Part shown: in pieces, positions 20,323 to 30,567 of the stretch
Layout of the letters: every line of letters begins with the position of its first letter
Numbering within the stretch: the first letter of the stretch is position 1
Source of the DNA: Paludibacter propionicigenes
GTDB taxonomy: Bacteria; Bacteroidota; Bacteroidia; Bacteroidales; JAIFNL01
Assembly (NCBI GenBank): GCA_020721325.1
Contig: DYNA01000033.1
Span: forward strand, 1 to 32,723
Reading direction: 5' to 3'
DNA: 32,723 bases
Notes under the pieces: model-generated
Seen by the model: the letters and a program-made list of their open reading frames with translations, nothing else
Told to the model about the DNA's origin: nothing
The model's database searches: none
Translations under genes and position numbers: made by a program

Positions 20323-21651
20323 ATGTTAAATAAATTTATTTCTTTTATAAAAAAAAATCAATTATTTGAACCTCAAAATAAGTTGCTTTTGGCTATTAGT
20401 GGCGGAATTGATTCTATGGTGCTTTTGGATTTGATGCTGAAAGCAAATGCGAATTTTTCTGTTGCGCATTGCAATTTTAAACTTAGAGGAGAAGATTCTG
20501 ATAATGACGAATTTTTAGTAAGCGATTTCTGTAAAGAAAAGAATCTTTTTTTGTATAAAATTCAATTTGAAACTCAAAATTATGCTTATGAAAAAAAAAT
20601 TTCTATTCAAATGGCAGCTCGCGAGCTACGATTTAATTGGTTTCAAGAACTTTGTAAATTACACAATTTCAATTATATAGCCCTTGCTCACCATGCCAAC
20701 GATGTGGTAGAGACGTTTCACATAAATTTGGCGCGTGGCACTGGCATTAAGGGCTTATGCGCTATGTCAGCTAAAAATGGTAATATTATTCGCCCTTTGT
20801 TGGGGTTTACAAGAGATGAAATAGTTGAATATCAACAGTTAAACAATATTTTTTATAGAGAAGACCAAAGTAATAAAAGTACAAAATATGCTCGCAATAA
20901 AATTAGGCATATTGTAGTTCCGGCTTTGAAAGAGATTAATAGTGCTTATAATCAAAATGTTATACGCACTATTGAACATTTAACCGATGTTGAAAAAATT
21001 TACAAACAACAGATTGAGGAAAAGAAAAAGGAAATATTGCAAATAAAAGATAATATGGTATTTATAAATATCGAGAAACTTATTCATACCATTGCTCCAA
21101 AAACTTTTTTGTTTGAAATGATAAAAGATTTTGGTTTTCAAAGTGATGTTTTAGAACAAATTTATCAATCAATTGAAAATCAAAGTGGTACTGAATTTTA
21201 TTCTAACGATTTTAAAATTTTGCGCGACAGAGAATTTTTTATAATTTCTAAAACTAAAAATTATAATGAAATATATTTTTCGATAGCGGAAGAAATGTTT
21301 GAGTTTGAGGTGGAAAATATTTTTTTTAAAACACAAAAATTGGAAAAAAATAGCGATTTTGAATTGATAAAAAAGTCGGAAATTGCTTATTTTGATTATG
21401 AAAAAATTGTTTTTCCATTAACAATAACTCATTGGAATAAAGGCGATTATTTTTATCCTTTGGGTATGAATAAACGAAAAAAACTGTCTGATTTTTTTAT
21501 AGACCGTAAATTTTCAATTTTTGAAAAAGAAAAACAACTTTTGTTAAAATCGGGTACAGAAATAGTCTGGATTGTTGGAAAACAGATAGATAACAGGTTT
21601 AAAGTAACTGATGAAACAAAAAAAGTATTTGAAATTAAAATAAACCGCTAA
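20323..21651 (+). CDS. tilS: tRNA(Ile)-lysidine synthetase
   Basis: PP-loop LLLAISGGIDSMVLLDLM; VAHCNFKLRGEDSDNDE; ALAHHANDVVETFHINLARGTGIKGLCAM; C-terminal TilS domain. Confidence 0.96.
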   Translation: MLNKFISFIKKNQLFEPQNKLLLAISGGIDSMVLLDLMLKANANFSVAHCNFKLRGEDSDNDEFLVSDFCKEKNLFLYKIQFETQNYAYEKKISIQMAARELRFNWFQELCKLHNFNYIALAHHANDVVETFHINLARGTGIKGLCAMSAKNGNIIRPLLGFTRDEIVEYQQLNNIFYREDQSNKSTKYARNKIRHIVVPALKEINSAYNQNVIRTIEHLTDVEKIYKQQIEEKKKEILQIKDNMVFINIEKLIHTIAPKTFLFEMIKDFGFQSDVLEQIYQSIENQSGTEFYSNDFKILRDREFFIISKTKNYNEIYFSIAEEMFEFEVENIFFKTQKLEKNSDFELIKKSEIAYFDYEKIVFPLTITHWNKGDYFYPLGMNKRKKLSDFFIDRKFSIFEKEKQLLLKSGTEIVWIVGKQIDNRFKVTDETKKVFEIKINR

Positions 21652-21658
21652 TTTTTTT

Positions 21659-21666
21659 TATTTTTG
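21659..21666 (+). promoter_or_regulatory. Possible -7 element (TATTTTTG) upstream of the M1 peptidase gene
   Basis: Exact TAnnTTTG match 26 nt before the ATG at 21693; no well-spaced -33 element. Confidence 0.3.
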
Positions 21667-21692
21667 TTTTTTTAATTCATGTAAATAAAAGT

Positions 21693-23609
21693 ATGAAAAC
21701 ATTATTTTTACTTTTCCTTTCATTTTGGTTTTGGCAGAATATTTTTGCACAAAGCTCGGTTAGTGTTTTAAGTGAGCGAATCGCAAATTATGACATTGAA
21801 GCTGTTTTAAATACCGAAAATAAAACAATAACTGCCAAAGAAATAATAACTTGGAAAAATATTTCAAGTGATTCTTTAAATGAATTTCATTTTCATTTGT
21901 ATTTGAATGCTTTTAAAGATAATAAATCTACCTTCTTCAAAAACAGTGATTTAGATGATTTTACCGATTTAGAAAGAGGATTTATTGAAATAAAAAAAAT
22001 TAAAATATTAAAAAAGGAAGATTTAACTCAAAAAGTTCGATTTATTGCTCCCGATGACCATAATTTAGATGATAAAACGGTTTTTTTGGTTAAAACAAAT
22101 ACTTTGTTACCTCCCGATTCGACCATTCAATTTGAAATAGAATTTACTGCAAAATTGCCCAAATTAAAAGCTCGAACCGGTTTTGCAAAAGATTATTTTT
22201 TTGTAGGACAATGGTTTCCAAAAATAGGTGTTTATGAACTTGAAAATAAAGTAGATAGTACTTCTTGGCATTGGAATTGCCATCAGTTTCATTCAACGTC
22301 GGAATTTTTTGCCGATTTTGGAGTTTATAATGTTGAACTAACAGTACCAGAGAACTATATAGTTGGTGCTACGGGTATTTTATGGGACGAAAAAGTGAAT
22401 GCAAATAAAACTAAAACCATGCTTTTTAAAGCAAATGATGTAATCGATTTTGCTTGGACTGCTTCCCCTAATTATTTAGTATTCAGCGATAAATGGAACG
22501 ATGTAGTTATTCATTTTTTATATCAAAAAGAGCATGAAAACCAAGTGGAAAGGCATGTAGAAGCTATAAAAATTGCTTTGGAATATATGGAAAAACATGT
22601 TGGAAAATATCCATATCCGGCTATTACAGTTATCGACCCTCCATTTTTTGGACTCGAAGCCGGTGGAATGGAATACCCGATGTTGATAACAGTCGGTACG
22701 GTAAAATTTTTGCCGCAAGGCATTAAAATACCCGAATTGACAACTGTTCATGAGTTTATTCATCAATACTTTATGGGTATTTTGGCAAGTAATGAATTTG
22801 AAGAAGCTTGGCTTGATGAAGGGTTCACAACCTATTTTGAAACACGAATTATAGACGAAATATTAGCTAAAAATGGCTCAATAAATTTTATGGGATTTAA
22901 AATGTCTGGAATTGAAAGTCGAAGATTGGGCTATACAAATATGTACAATAAGCGTGTTGCTTCGGTTTGGAATTGGGCTTGGAATTTTCCAAATAATAGT
23001 TACGGAAATTTGGTTTATAATAAGGCAGCTTGTGTTTTACATACTTTAGATGGAATTTTAGGAAGAGAATTGATGGACAGAATTATCGGAAATTATTTTG
23101 ACAAATATCGATTTTTACACCCAAAAACAGACGATTTTATTGATTTAGCAACTTTAACGGTAAAAAATATTTCAGGTGATTCGTTGAGTAATGAAATTGA
23201 TGTTTTTTTAGAGCAAGCTATTTATGGTACTCAAATTTGCGATTACGCAATACAATCAGTTGAAAATAAGCATCTTGAAAAAGGAAAAGATGTAGAAAGC
23301 GATGGAATTTTTTCGCAAATTCGAGTGCAGCGTTTAGGGGATTTTCAGATGCCAATTGAAATATTAATTCATTTTGAAGATGGTACGGAATTGACCGAAA
23401 AATGGAATGGAAAATCCTCACACATTCTTTTTAGTTTCAAAGGAAAGCATGTAAAATGGGCGAAAATTGACCCTAAGAATAAACTATTACTTGATTATAG
23501 GTTCGAAAATAATAGTTTTGCAAATGAATCTCAACATGGTTTTTTTGTAAAATATGCCGAAAAATTAATGTATTGGTTACAAAATTTTATGCAATTTTTA
23601 ATGTTATAA
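21693..23609 (+). CDS. M1-like (gluzincin) metallopeptidase
   Basis: Signal peptide; FFGLEAGGMEYPMLITVGT; HEFIHQYFMGILASNEFEEAWLDEGFTTYFE (HExxH...E). Confidence 0.92.
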   Translation: MKTLFLLFLSFWFWQNIFAQSSVSVLSERIANYDIEAVLNTENKTITAKEIITWKNISSDSLNEFHFHLYLNAFKDNKSTFFKNSDLDDFTDLERGFIEIKKIKILKKEDLTQKVRFIAPDDHNLDDKTVFLVKTNTLLPPDSTIQFEIEFTAKLPKLKARTGFAKDYFFVGQWFPKIGVYELENKVDSTSWHWNCHQFHSTSEFFADFGVYNVELTVPENYIVGATGILWDEKVNANKTKTMLFKANDVIDFAWTASPNYLVFSDKWNDVVIHFLYQKEHENQVERHVEAIKIALEYMEKHVGKYPYPAITVIDPPFFGLEAGGMEYPMLITVGTVKFLPQGIKIPELTTVHEFIHQYFMGILASNEFEEAWLDEGFTTYFETRIIDEILAKNGSINFMGFKMSGIESRRLGYTNMYNKRVASVWNWAWNFPNNSYGNLVYNKAACVLHTLDGILGRELMDRIIGNYFDKYRFLHPKTDDFIDLATLTVKNISGDSLSNEIDVFLEQAIYGTQICDYAIQSVENKHLEKGKDVESDGIFSQIRVQRLGDFQMPIEILIHFEDGTELTEKWNGKSSHILFSFKGKHVKWAKIDPKNKLLLDYRFENNSFANESQHGFFVKYAEKLMYWLQNFMQFLML

Positions 23610-23621
23610 AAAGGAATTAAA

Positions 23622-24893
23622 ATGGAGTTAAAAAGTTCATATACAAATGGTTGGAATATTAGCATTAAAACATATAAAAATATTTTAATTTTATATGGAA
23701 TTAATTTTTTATTGGCATTATCTTTTAGTATCGGTTTTGCTACTTCATCGTCTAAGTCTTTGATATACAATAATTTATTTTCCGATTTTCAGTTTACTGC
23801 TTTTATCGAATTTATCATAAATTATAAAACCTATTTGTCGATTTTATTTAATCAATTCTTATGGTTTTCAGTGCTTTATATGTTATTAAATGTCTTTATT
23901 TTGGGTGGAATTTTAGATAGTTTTTTTTATAAAAAATTTGATAGCGACCGATTTTGGAAACACTCGAAAATGTTCTTTTTTCGCTATTTTAAGCAAAGCC
24001 TTTATTTTTTAATTTTAAATTTAGTTCTTTTTGTTTTGGCTTTTTACATTTTGTCGATAATTTTTAGCCAATTAATTGAAAAAGAAGCTATTGAAACAGA
24101 ATTTATACTTCCTTTTTTTATCGTTTTATCAATTTATTTAATTTTAGCAAGTTTTCTGTATATTATATCCGATTATACAAAATTTAGTATTTATTTTAGT
24201 GAAAGCAATCAAATATTAAAGTCTATTTGGAAAAATACGAAGTATTTTATTAAAAATTTTGCATCGGTTTTAATTTTATTTTTTACTTTTACTTCAATAA
24301 TTATTTTTTTGATTATCTTTTCATTAGCAATGAATTATTGGATAAATGTTTCAAATTATTTAAGTTTATTTTTAGTATTTTTGATGCACCAAATTTTTGT
24401 TTTTGTACGTATATTTTTAAGACTGTGGTTTTTAAGTTCCCAATTTAGTTATTTTACAATCGGTTTTAATAAAAAAATTGAAAACAAAAAAGCTGAATTT
24501 GAGGCTCTTGATGAAAAAGCAGAGGCTATAAGCCAAGAAAAATTTAAAAAGGAAAAAACCGTCATTCGACAAGGAAAAGACGAAAGAGCGCAGGCTGCCA
24601 TTAAAGACATTAATGTAATGCTCGAAAATATCCAAAATCAGATTTCAAATATAGAAAAAGAAGCTCGACCGGAGATAAAAGCACAACTTATTAATAATCT
24701 GATACTTGCATCTCAGACCGAAGAGTGGGAAATGATAGAAGAAAATGTTTCGCACATAAAACAGGAAAACGAAATTAAACGAGTAATTTCGATTTTAGAT
24801 GAAATAAAACAAGAAAAAGAAAAAGAAAAAAATCAAAAAAAGGAAATTTTTCAAAAAAAAATGGAAGACGATTTGTTTGAATTTGATGATTAA
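23622..24893 (+). CDS. Multi-pass membrane protein with charged coiled-coil C-terminus, function unknown
   Basis: Long ORF 12 nt after the M1 gene; several TM segments, then ~140 aa Lys/Glu-rich helix-forming tail ending KKMEDDLFEFDD. Confidence 0.8.
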   Translation: MELKSSYTNGWNISIKTYKNILILYGINFLLALSFSIGFATSSSKSLIYNNLFSDFQFTAFIEFIINYKTYLSILFNQFLWFSVLYMLLNVFILGGILDSFFYKKFDSDRFWKHSKMFFFRYFKQSLYFLILNLVLFVLAFYILSIIFSQLIEKEAIETEFILPFFIVLSIYLILASFLYIISDYTKFSIYFSESNQILKSIWKNTKYFIKNFASVLILFFTFTSIIIFLIIFSLAMNYWINVSNYLSLFLVFLMHQIFVFVRIFLRLWFLSSQFSYFTIGFNKKIENKKAEFEALDEKAEAISQEKFKKEKTVIRQGKDERAQAAIKDINVMLENIQNQISNIEKEARPEIKAQLINNLILASQTEEWEMIEENVSHIKQENEIKRVISILDEIKQEKEKEKNQKKEIFQKKMEDDLFEFDD

Positions 24894-24905
24894 TAAAAAC
24901 AAAAA

Positions 24906-25511
24906 ATGCAAGAATTACCCTCAAAATATTTGACCAGTTCCGTAAATGAATTTGCAAACTTACCCGGAATTGGTAAAAAAACAGCCCTTCGTTTGGTTTT
25001 GCATTTGCTAAAACAGGAAAAAAGCCAAATATTGCATTTTAGCCAAACGATTAATGAAATGGCTGAAAATATTAAGCATTGTCAAATCTGCCATTCAATT
25101 TCAGACAATGAAATCTGTGATATTTGTTCAAATCCAAAGCGCACCAACAATATAATATGTGTAGTAGAAAGTATAAAAGAGGTACTTGCCATTGAGAACA
25201 CTCAGCAATACAACGGTTTATACCATGTTTTGGGCGGAGTAATTTCGCCTATCGATGGAATTGGTCCGGCAGATTTAACCATAGAAAGTTTGAAGCAAAG
25301 GATTGAAAATGAAAGCATTAATGAAGTTATTTTGGCTTTGAGCAGTACAATGGAAGGCGATACGACTAACTTCTTCATTCATAAACGTTTATCGGGTAGC
25401 AACATTCGTATCACAACCTTAGCACGCGGAATTTCATTTGGCGATGAATTAGAATATGCCGATGAAATAACTTTAGGGCGTTCGATTATTAATAGAGTTG
25501 ATTTTCAATAA
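24906..25511 (+). CDS. recR: Recombination protein RecR
   Basis: FANLPGIGKKTALRLVLHLL (HhH), CQICHSISDNEICDIC zinc finger, Toprim ICVVESIKEVLAIENT, GGVISPIDGIGP. Confidence 0.97.
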   Translation: MQELPSKYLTSSVNEFANLPGIGKKTALRLVLHLLKQEKSQILHFSQTINEMAENIKHCQICHSISDNEICDICSNPKRTNNIICVVESIKEVLAIENTQQYNGLYHVLGGVISPIDGIGPADLTIESLKQRIENESINEVILALSSTMEGDTTNFFIHKRLSGSNIRITTLARGISFGDELEYADEITLGRSIINRVDFQ

Positions 25512-25512
25512 G

Positions 25513-26700
25513 ATGAAGCTTACAATTGTAATAATAAACTATAAAGTTCCCGAATTACTTCATTTGTGTTTACTTTCACTTAAAATTGCCATTCAAGATA
25601 TTGAAACAGAGGTGATTGTGGTGGACAATGATTCCAAAGACCATTCCATTGATTACTTAAAAAAAAGACATAATTGGATAACAATAATTGAAAATTCCGA
25701 AAACATTGGCTTTTCAAAAGCTAATAATCAGGTAATTAGATATGCAATTAGTGAATATGTTTTAGTTTTAAATCCAGATACCTTATTAGAAGAACAAACA
25801 CTTAAAATATGTTTGGATTTTTTGGAAAAAAATCCTCAAGTCGGTGCTGTGGGGGTAAAAATGATTGGAAGTAATGGACAATTTCAATTCGAGTCAAAAC
25901 GTTCTTTTCCAACTCCTTGGGTTTCATTTAGTAAAATATCGGGTCTTTCTAAATTATTTCCTAATTCAAAACTTTTTGGACGCTATAATTTAAGCTATTT
26001 ATCTGAAAATGAAATAAATGAAGTTGAAATACTTTCAGGTGCATTTATGTTTATTCGCCGAGATGCCTTAAAAAAAGCCGGACTTTTTGATGAAAAATAT
26101 TTTATGTATGGCGAAGATATTGACTTGTCATACAGAATAATACAGGCTGGTTTTAAAAATTATTACCTACCAACAACTAAAATTTTACATTTTAAAGGGG
26201 AAAGTACCAAAAAAAATGATAAAAAATACATTTATAATTTTAATAACGCCATGCTTATTTTTGCAAGAAAATATTTTAAACAAAAAAATAAACTTTTTTT
26301 TGCATTTATTCAAATATTAGTAAATTTAAAAATTTATTTAGCCTATAAACTTTTGGATTTGAGCAAATTAATCTCAAAAAAAAATAAAGCAAATACAAAA
26401 AAAATCTTGATAATTGTACCCAAAGTTGAAAAGGAAACAATTGAAAATTTAATTCAAAAACAAAAGAAAGATGCAAAGATATTCTACATATTGAGCGAAA
26501 ATAGAAAATTAATTTCTGAATTTGACGCAATAAATTCAAAAATCTTGCAAAACACGCTGCATGAAATTGTAATTTCCTTTACCTATTCAAAACACGAAGT
26601 TTTCGATTTAATTCATTTAATATCAGCGTATAATATACAAGTCCATTTTTTTTTACTAAGCGAAAAAAAAATTATTTTCACAAAAAATGAAAAAAAATGA
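25513..26700 (+). CDS. GT2 family glycosyltransferase with C-terminal extension
   Basis: LTIVIINYKVPELLHLCLLSL, VVDNDSKDHS, NIGFSKANNQ, VLVLNPDTLL, SGAFMFIRRDALKKAGLFDEKYFMYGEDIDLSYRI. Start at ATG 25513, just after the recR stop. Confidence 0.93.
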   Translation: MKLTIVIINYKVPELLHLCLLSLKIAIQDIETEVIVVDNDSKDHSIDYLKKRHNWITIIENSENIGFSKANNQVIRYAISEYVLVLNPDTLLEEQTLKICLDFLEKNPQVGAVGVKMIGSNGQFQFESKRSFPTPWVSFSKISGLSKLFPNSKLFGRYNLSYLSENEINEVEILSGAFMFIRRDALKKAGLFDEKYFMYGEDIDLSYRIIQAGFKNYYLPTTKILHFKGESTKKNDKKYIYNFNNAMLIFARKYFKQKNKLFFAFIQILVNLKIYLAYKLLDLSKLISKKNKANTKKILIIVPKVEKETIENLIQKQKKDAKIFYILSENRKLISEFDAINSKILQNTLHEIVISFTYSKHEVFDLIHLISAYNIQVHFFLLSEKKIIFTKNEKK

Positions 26701-26731
26701 AAAAAAATTATGTTTGATAAATATATTTCTT

Positions 26732-26739
26732 TATTTTTG
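26732..26739 (+). promoter_or_regulatory. Possible -7 element (TATTTTTG)
   Basis: Exact TAnnTTTG match in the ~336-nt gap before the PorE-like gene. Confidence 0.25.
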
Positions 26740-27036
26740 TAAAAAAAAAAGAAATAAAAAAATAGAAAAAAACAATCGCTTCGTTATTGAATTGTTAATT
26801 TTTGAAAAAGAAATAAATTTTTATTAACAAAGCTAATCTTTTGTAATTAATTAAAAATCAAATATATAAATAAGAAAATAAACTTCAAATAAGAGCAAAT
26901 TTAAAAAAAAATAAAAAAAAATATTTTTTTTTTTGATATTTGCAGCACAAAATATAAAAATTATTTTTATATTTGTATTTGAAATAAAATTGTAAATAAG
27001 AAAAAATTTAAATAAAACTTTATAATCTTTATTGTT

Positions 27037-29175
27037 ATGAAAAATTTTTATTTCCTAGTTATTTTAGTATTTTTAACAGGGAGTTATAGTATTGCAAATT
27101 CAATACCCAAAGACACTACGCTTTCGGCTGAAAAACGATTAGCCAAAGCCGAAGCATACATTGATGCGGGAAATTTTGAAGAAGCAATAAAAATGTATGA
27201 AAGTTTGCTTAGGGAAGACCCTAACAATCCGGTTCTGAATTTTTATTTGGGGTATTGTTACTTAAATACCACCGATAGAAAAGATAAAGCAACAAAGTAT
27301 CTAAAAAAAGCAGTGCAGGATATTCCGGAAGATGCAGAATCGGCAACCTATATTAAAGTAATAGGAAAAACGAATGAACTCGACGAAGTTCCTTTGGAAG
27401 CCATGTATTATTTGGGTAAGGCATACCATGCAAATTATAAATTTCAAGAAGCCATTGATGTTTATAATAAGTTATTGGTTAAAATTCCTCCTAAAAGTAC
27501 AGACTTTGAGGTTGCTGTGAAGCGTGAAATTCAATACTGTCAAAATGGCATTGAATTAACAAAAAACAGAGTTGAAATGGAGGTTATTCCATTGACTGTT
27601 TTAAATTCGGAGTTTACTGAACATAGCCCTGTATTAACTGCTAATGAAGAGCTTTTGATTTTTACCAGTTTGAAAGAAGGTAATAAAGGTAAACAAATGC
27701 CCGATGGTCAGTGGCCTGAAGATATTTATGTTTCTCAAAAAGTTGATGGAAATTGGACAAGTCCAAAGTCAATTGGGGAAAATATTAATTCTACCCACAA
27801 CGATGCAAGTATTTCATTATCTGTTGATGGTACTCAATTGTATATTTACAAAGATGCTTCTGGAAAAGGGGATATTTATTATTCCGAATCGAAAAACGGA
27901 ACTTCTTGGTCTGACCCTGTAAAATTGAACGAAAGCATCAATACCAAATACAAAGAAACTCATGCTTCGATATCTGCTGATGGTCAATATTTGTATTTTA
28001 TTAGCGATAGAACCAAACAAAAAGTTGAAGGCAAGTTTTTAAAGCAAAAAATTGGTTATGGTGGTCTTGATATCTATGTATCAAAAAGATTGCCTGATGG
28101 AAACTGGGCTGAAGCTAAAAATTTAGGACAAATTTTAAATACCTCTGAAGACGAAGAAGGCGTGTATGTACACCCAAACGGAAATCTTTATTTTAGTTCT
28201 AAAGGACATAATAGCATGGGAGGTTATGACATTTTCTATGCCACTCAAGACGACCAAGGTAAATGGTCAAAACCTGTAAATATTGGTTACCCAATTAATA
28301 CAACAGAAGACGATTTATACTATGTAGTAAATCCCGGAAGCAATAGAGCTTACTATGTGTCGGCGCATCAAAATCCTGAAAGTAAAAATAAAACGGACAT
28401 TTATCAAATTGGATTTGGTGACGGAAACTTCCAAAATATTGCTCTTTACGAAGGATTTCTAAAATTAGAAAACGATGCTCAACTTGATTCGGCTGTTATT
28501 GTTGTTACTGATACTGAAACCAATGAAATTATTGGTGTTTTCAGACCCGATAAAAAAACCGGAAAATATTTTATGCTTTTAAGCCCAACAAAAGATTATT
28601 TATTAACTTATGAAGAAGCTGGTTATGAAAGCGAAGTTGATACACTTCCCGTTACAAGAACCAACTCTTATTTAGAACGTTTAAGTTCAAATGATTTGGG
28701 GGTTACTACTTTAAAGAAACCTACTTTTTATGCCGATTTTGCAATTGCTATAAACGATATTATGTTTGAATTTAATAAATTTGTAATCAATGAAGAGTTA
28801 AATCCGGGTATTTATGAAAATTTAGACAAATTTGCTGAATATTTGATTAACGACCCAAGTTTGAATTTACAAATTGACGGACACTGCTGTAAAATTGGTA
28901 AAGAACAGTACAATGTTAAACTTTCTGGACAACGTGCTAATTTTATTAAAGATTATCTTGTTAAGAAAGGCGTTAATGCTAAACGAATTACTACAAAAGA
29001 ATTTGGATATAGTACTCCAATAGCTATTAATCAAAATTCTGACGGTTCTTGGAAAGAAGAATCTATGAAATTTAATAGACGCATTGAGTTCAAAATTACT
29101 GGTGAGAATGCTCCTAAAGTGAAAGTTGTTAGCCTTCCTGTTCCAGACAAATTTAAAGTAAATAAAGAATTATAA
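27037..29175 (+). CDS. PorE-like TPR / PD40 beta-propeller / OmpA-family outer-membrane protein
   Basis: Signal peptide, TPR, PD40-like propeller (EHSPVLTANEELLIFTSLKEG; TKYKETHASISADGQYLYFISDR; GYDIFYATQDDQGKWSKPVNIGYPINT), C-terminal OmpA-like domain (GHCCKIGKEQYNVKLSGQRA). The same order as PorE of type IX secretion. Confidence 0.85.
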   Translation: MKNFYFLVILVFLTGSYSIANSIPKDTTLSAEKRLAKAEAYIDAGNFEEAIKMYESLLREDPNNPVLNFYLGYCYLNTTDRKDKATKYLKKAVQDIPEDAESATYIKVIGKTNELDEVPLEAMYYLGKAYHANYKFQEAIDVYNKLLVKIPPKSTDFEVAVKREIQYCQNGIELTKNRVEMEVIPLTVLNSEFTEHSPVLTANEELLIFTSLKEGNKGKQMPDGQWPEDIYVSQKVDGNWTSPKSIGENINSTHNDASISLSVDGTQLYIYKDASGKGDIYYSESKNGTSWSDPVKLNESINTKYKETHASISADGQYLYFISDRTKQKVEGKFLKQKIGYGGLDIYVSKRLPDGNWAEAKNLGQILNTSEDEEGVYVHPNGNLYFSSKGHNSMGGYDIFYATQDDQGKWSKPVNIGYPINTTEDDLYYVVNPGSNRAYYVSAHQNPESKNKTDIYQIGFGDGNFQNIALYEGFLKLENDAQLDSAVIVVTDTETNEIIGVFRPDKKTGKYFMLLSPTKDYLLTYEEAGYESEVDTLPVTRTNSYLERLSSNDLGVTTLKKPTFYADFAIAINDIMFEFNKFVINEELNPGIYENLDKFAEYLINDPSLNLQIDGHCCKIGKEQYNVKLSGQRANFIKDYLVKKGVNAKRITTKEFGYSTPIAINQNSDGSWKEESMKFNRRIEFKITGENAPKVKVVSLPVPDKFKVNKEL

Positions 29176-29193
29176 GAATAATTTCATATTATT

Positions 29194-29228
29194 AAAATGC
29201 CGACAGTCTTATTACTTGTCGGCATTTT
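29194..29228 (+). terminator. Rho-independent terminator after the PorE-like gene
   Basis: Perfect 12-bp inverted repeat AAAATGCCGACA (29194-29205) / TGTCGGCATTTT (29217-29228), 11-nt loop, ending in a T run; 18 nt after the stop codon. Confidence 0.85.
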
Positions 29229-29241
29229 TAATTTTAAATCG

Positions 29242-29778
29242 ATGCTTACAAATAAAAACATTCAATTGAGGGCTTTAGAACCTGAAGATTTGGAACTTTT
29301 ATATCTTTGGGAAAACAATAGCAGTTTGTGGCTATTATCTAATACAACTGTGCCTATTTCAAAGCATCAGTTGGTTCAACTCATTCAAGATGCTTCTTTA
29401 AGTATTTTCGATACTAAACAGTTGCGTTTAATGATTGAAAGCAGACTAACCAAAGAAGCAATTGGTTGCATTGATTTATTTGACTTCGACGCTCAAAACA
29501 AAAAAGCCGGAATTGGAATTTTAATTTATGATTCTAATTTCAGAAACCATGGTTTTGGAAGCCAAGCTTTATCGACAATGATAGATTACGCCTTTGAGTT
29601 TTTACAGCTTCATCAATTGTATTGCAATATTTTAACTGATAATGAACCCAGTATCAAGGTGTTTACTCAAATGGGTTTTCAAATTGTTGGCAAAAAATTA
29701 GACTGGATTTTTGATGGAAAAAAATGGAAAGATGAATACATTTTACAACTCATCAACCAAAATCACATGATTACTTAA
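29242..29778 (+). CDS. GNAT family N-acetyltransferase
   Basis: IQLRALEPEDLELLYLWENN; KKAGIGILIYDSNFRNHGFGSQALSTMIDYAFE; LYCNILTDNEPSIKVFTQMGFQIVG. Start at 29242 because the upstream ATG lies in the terminator stem. Confidence 0.93.
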   Translation: MLTNKNIQLRALEPEDLELLYLWENNSSLWLLSNTTVPISKHQLVQLIQDASLSIFDTKQLRLMIESRLTKEAIGCIDLFDFDAQNKKAGIGILIYDSNFRNHGFGSQALSTMIDYAFEFLQLHQLYCNILTDNEPSIKVFTQMGFQIVGKKLDWIFDGKKWKDEYILQLINQNHMIT

Positions 29779-30111
29779 CTCTTTGATAATTTGACTTTGC
29801 TGAAATGCAACCAAACAACGCCGAGAACAAAAATTTGAGGAATTATTGACTATTTAATTGCCTGTAAAATTGGTGTAATAAGCATTATGTAGTAGCTAAT
29901 AATGAGCTAATTGCAATAAATAAAGTTGTTCTCAACTGCTAAATACCGAAAAAGTGAAAATTCAAAAAAGAATCGATAACAAGTTTATAAATAATTACCT
30001 CATTTCTTTTAAACCTAAAATCTGCAAGTTGTCGAATCTATTTGTTGATATGCAATTAATACCGTTACTTTCAATTAGTTAGTATCATACTTACTGATTT
30101 AACCTCAAATA

Positions 30112-30567
30112 CTAATTATGAATAAGAATCATTCCGTAATTCGATTCGGAATACCCATCAAAATATTCTTTTATTTCTATTTCAATTAAAAAATCTTCTA
30201 TTTCAGTTGGCTCAAAATGTAATATCGAACTGTTTCCGCTTTTTTCGCCAGAAGCTACTTTTTTCCATTCGTTTTTTTCTTTTTTATACAAATTTACTAC
30301 AATTTCTTTTACACGATAATCGCCATAAGCCATTATGCCATAAGTGTATTTATTTTCTAAACGATAATAGATTTTTTTTCGTATTGAAATATTTTCAAAT
30401 TCTATGTGAATTACTCTTACTCCTTCTTTTTCCAAAGTAGAAACTGTTTCTGTTAGCCCTTTTATTATGGGCAACATAGAATTTTCATTATTTGTATTTT
30501 TATCTTTTTGTGCCGATAAATCGAATATTGCCAATACAAAAAGCAAGCTGATTAAAAGCTGTTTCAT
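30112..30567 (-). CDS. Hypothetical secreted protein
   Basis: ORF with signal peptide MKQLLISLLFVLAIFDLSAQ; no recognised family. Confidence 0.55.
   Translation of the reverse strand: MKQLLISLLFVLAIFDLSAQKDKNTNNENSMLPIIKGLTETVSTLEKEGVRVIHIEFENISIRKKIYYRLENKYTYGIMAYGDYRVKEIVVNLYKKEKNEWKKVASGEKSGNSSILHFEPTEIEDFLIEIEIKEYFDGYSESNYGMILIHN

Noticed and set aside
26740-27036. Long AT-rich gap before the PorE-like gene as a possible structured leader
   Set aside because: Mostly A/T homopolymer tracts with several weak promoter-like motifs; no convincing conserved stem or small ORF visible.
29197-29241. Upstream start for the GNAT ORF at 29197
   Set aside because: Lies within the terminator hairpin; the ATG at 29242 gives the normal GNAT N-terminus.
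29824-29934. GAGAACAA ... TTGTTCTC inverted pair in the gap after the GNAT gene
   Set aside because: Only 8 bp with a ~100-nt spacer; compatible with chance in AT-rich DNA.
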